Source: Proteobacteria bacterium UBA1847
GTDB taxonomy: Bacteria; Pseudomonadota; Gammaproteobacteria; Steroidobacterales; Woeseiaceae
Direction: 5' to 3'
Length of the DNA stretch: 7,367 nucleotides
Assembly: GCA_002338605.1 (NCBI GenBank)
Contig: DDIP01000292.1
Coordinates: 1-7,367, forward strand
Shown here piece after piece: positions 6,254 to 7,367 of this stretch; the first letter of the stretch is position 1, and every line of letters begins with the position of its first letter. Under the pieces are notes generated by a model. It saw nothing but the letters and a program-made list of their open reading frames with translations, did not search any database and was not told where the DNA came from. The translations under genes and the position numbers were made by a program.

Positions 6254-6855
6254 ACCGAAGAATCCCGATCCTACTGCTGGTGGCGGCGAATTTGCTGCCA
6301 GTAGCCGGTGTCCTGATATGGGGCTGGGACGTATTCTGGATACTGTTTCTTTTCTGGTGCGAAAACGTCGTGATCGGTGTGTTCGGTATTGCGCGAACGG
6401 CCGTTTTTGGTATGCGCAGCAACAGGATCGGCGGCCTCTTTATTGCCGCATTTTTTTCAGTGCACTACGGTGGATTCATGTTTGGCCATTTAGTGGTCCT
6501 GATGGGTTTGTTTCTTGTCCGAACCGATCGAACCAAACAGTCTTTGTCCGATTTCCAGTATGTTCTGAGCGACTTCGATCGATGGACCTGGGTCGCCATT
6601 GCCGCGCTACTTGTATCGCATGGATGGTCATTTGTGCAAAACTTCCTGGTCAAGCGTGAGTACGAGTCATTGACAACGTTCAGCGCAATGGCAATGCCTT
6701 ACAAACGGATGATGATCACGCACGTCGCATTGATCGTCGGCGGCTTTCTGTTGACTGCACTTGATCAGCCGGTTGCCGGGCTGTTATTGCTATTGGGAAT
6801 GAAAATCGCACTCGATATCATTTTTCATCGACGCGAGCACAGGGAATTGGCATGA
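6250..6855 (+). CDS. Polytopic membrane protein resembling DUF6498
   Basis: The 201-residue product has no known function. It is very hydrophobic, with about five to six membrane helices (roughly 5-23, 26-48, 60-90 possibly as one long or two short, 112-132, 155-172, 174-192), and ends in a basic cytoplasmic-type tail, HRREHREL. Features matching my recollection of the DUF6498 family are the N-terminal NLLPVAGV (14-21), W-C-E-N-V-V-I-G (36-43), VHYGGFMFGH (71-80), SHGWSF (123-128), PYKRMMITH (150-158) and GGF (164-166). Polar residues Glu38, His72, His80, His124 and His158 lie in or next to the helices, unusual for a simple scaffold. I place the start at GTG 6250, which overlaps the peptidase stop as GTGA; an upstream in-frame ATG (6217) would add 11 charged residues read from inside the peptidase gene. 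The stop overlaps the amidohydrolase ATG (ATGA). Confidence 0.82.
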   Translation: MNRRIPILLLVAANLLPVAGVLIWGWDVFWILFLFWCENVVIGVFGIARTAVFGMRSNRIGGLFIAAFFSVHYGGFMFGHLVVLMGLFLVRTDRTKQSLSDFQYVLSDFDRWTWVAIAALLVSHGWSFVQNFLVKREYESLTTFSAMAMPYKRMMITHVALIVGGFLLTALDQPVAGLLLLLGMKIALDIIFHRREHRELA

Positions 6856-7367
6856 ATAAGATACTGATCACATTGGGCATTTGTTGCCTGTCCATAACAG
6901 CACTTGCTGACAGCATCCTGATTGAAAACGTGCGCATTTTCGACGGCGTCGATGCAGCACTCACGCCCGGCCATGTCCTTGTCGAGGATGGGATTATTTC
7001 GAAAGTGTCGACAGCGACGATTGAGGCCGGAGAGGGCACGACAGTCATCGACGGGGCAAATCGCGTACTGACGCCTGGATTTATCGACTTGCACGTTCAC
7101 CTGACGTCACATGTTCCATACAGCCAGATTGACGCACACGGTACGGTCGTCGGTGCCGTTGCGAACGATGTTGCCCGACACTTTCTCGACAGCGGATTTA
7201 CCACCGTTCGGGATGCCGGTGGCACGCATCCTGACTTTGCAAAAGCGATTGAGTTGGGAACCGTCTATGGCCCGAGAGTATTTCCGAGCGGCGCCACCTT
7301 GTCCCAGACGGGCGGTCACGGCGACTGGCGGCACAGCAGCGCGCCTAACCCAACGCTGATGGGTGGC
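6852..7367 (+). CDS. Exported amidohydrolase, N-terminal part (3' end outside window)
   Basis: Only the first 172 residues are present; the frame is open to the window edge. The protein belongs to the amidohydrolase superfamily, most like the secreted Xaa-Pro/Xaa-Arg dipeptidase and imidazolonepropionase-related group, normally a little over 400 residues. It begins with a signal peptide of about 19 residues (likely cleavage ALA|DS). A small N-terminal beta-sandwich part follows (ILIENVRIFDG at 22-32, VLVEDGIISKV at 42-52). Then comes the first metal-binding strand, TPGFIDLHVHL (74-84), with the HxH pair His81 and His83. GFTTVRDAGG (115-124) and TGGHGD (153-158) are typical of the group. The remaining metal ligands (carboxylated Lys, two His, Asp) would lie beyond the edge. 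The ATG overlaps the stop of the preceding membrane protein gene by 4 nt, so it is the third gene of the peptidase operon. Confidence 0.93.
   Translation, partial: MNKILITLGICCLSITALADSILIENVRIFDGVDAALTPGHVLVEDGIISKVSTATIEAGEGTTVIDGANRVLTPGFIDLHVHLTSHVPYSQIDAHGTVVGAVANDVARHFLDSGFTTVRDAGGTHPDFAKAIELGTVYGPRVFPSGATLSQTGGHGDWRHSSAPNPTLMGG

Noticed and set aside
6852..6911. Possible lipoprotein signal in the amidohydrolase (Cys11-Cys12)
   Set aside because: The residues before the cysteines (LGI) do not fit a lipobox, and ALA|DS gives a good ordinary cleavage site.

Overview
The window looks like a chromosomal segment of a gammaproteobacterium with moderately high GC. The order rpsA - ihfB - lapA - lapB is the conserved gammaproteobacterial order, and the S1, IHF-beta, LapA, LapB and GalU proteins all resemble their Escherichia/Pseudomonas counterparts closely. 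The exported peptidase and amidohydrolase set on the right is of a kind common in marine and sediment gammaproteobacteria. I cannot name the genus. Nothing resembling a transposon, phage, CRISPR array, tRNA or rRNA is visible.

Layout. Positions 1-1035 hold the 3' part of rpsA (ribosomal protein S1), followed by a strong hairpin at 1049-1074. Positions 1130-2923 hold ihfB, lapA and lapB, packed with overlapping ends: lapA begins on a TTG that overlaps the ihfB stop, and lapB starts inside the end of lapA. Positions 3016-3288 encode a small exported helix-hairpin-helix protein of the ComEA type, closed by a textbook intrinsic terminator (3299-3334). galU (3418-4296) follows, with a GTG start. 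A small four-helix membrane protein of unknown function (4293-4703) runs on the minus strand and converges on galU so tightly that the two stop codons overlap. A near-perfect 35-nt palindrome lies inside the last codons of galU.

Across a 146-nt divergent intergenic region begins a plus-strand operon: an exported M20 metallopeptidase (4850-6253), a polytopic membrane protein resembling the DUF6498 family (6250-6855), and an exported amidohydrolase of the dipeptidase/imidazolonepropionase-like group (6852 to the window edge, truncated). These three genes are joined by 4-nt GTGA and ATGA overlaps.

Themes. The left part combines translation (S1), nucleoid architecture (IHF) and envelope control: LapA/LapB govern LpxC turnover and lipopolysaccharide supply, and GalU supplies UDP-glucose for surface sugars. 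In Pseudomonas the O-antigen cluster sits in this same neighbourhood; here the interval between lapB and comEA is only 92 nt. The right part looks like a periplasmic peptide or amide hydrolysis module with an uncharacterised membrane protein between two metal-dependent hydrolases. That trio is the best candidate in the window for undescribed biology.
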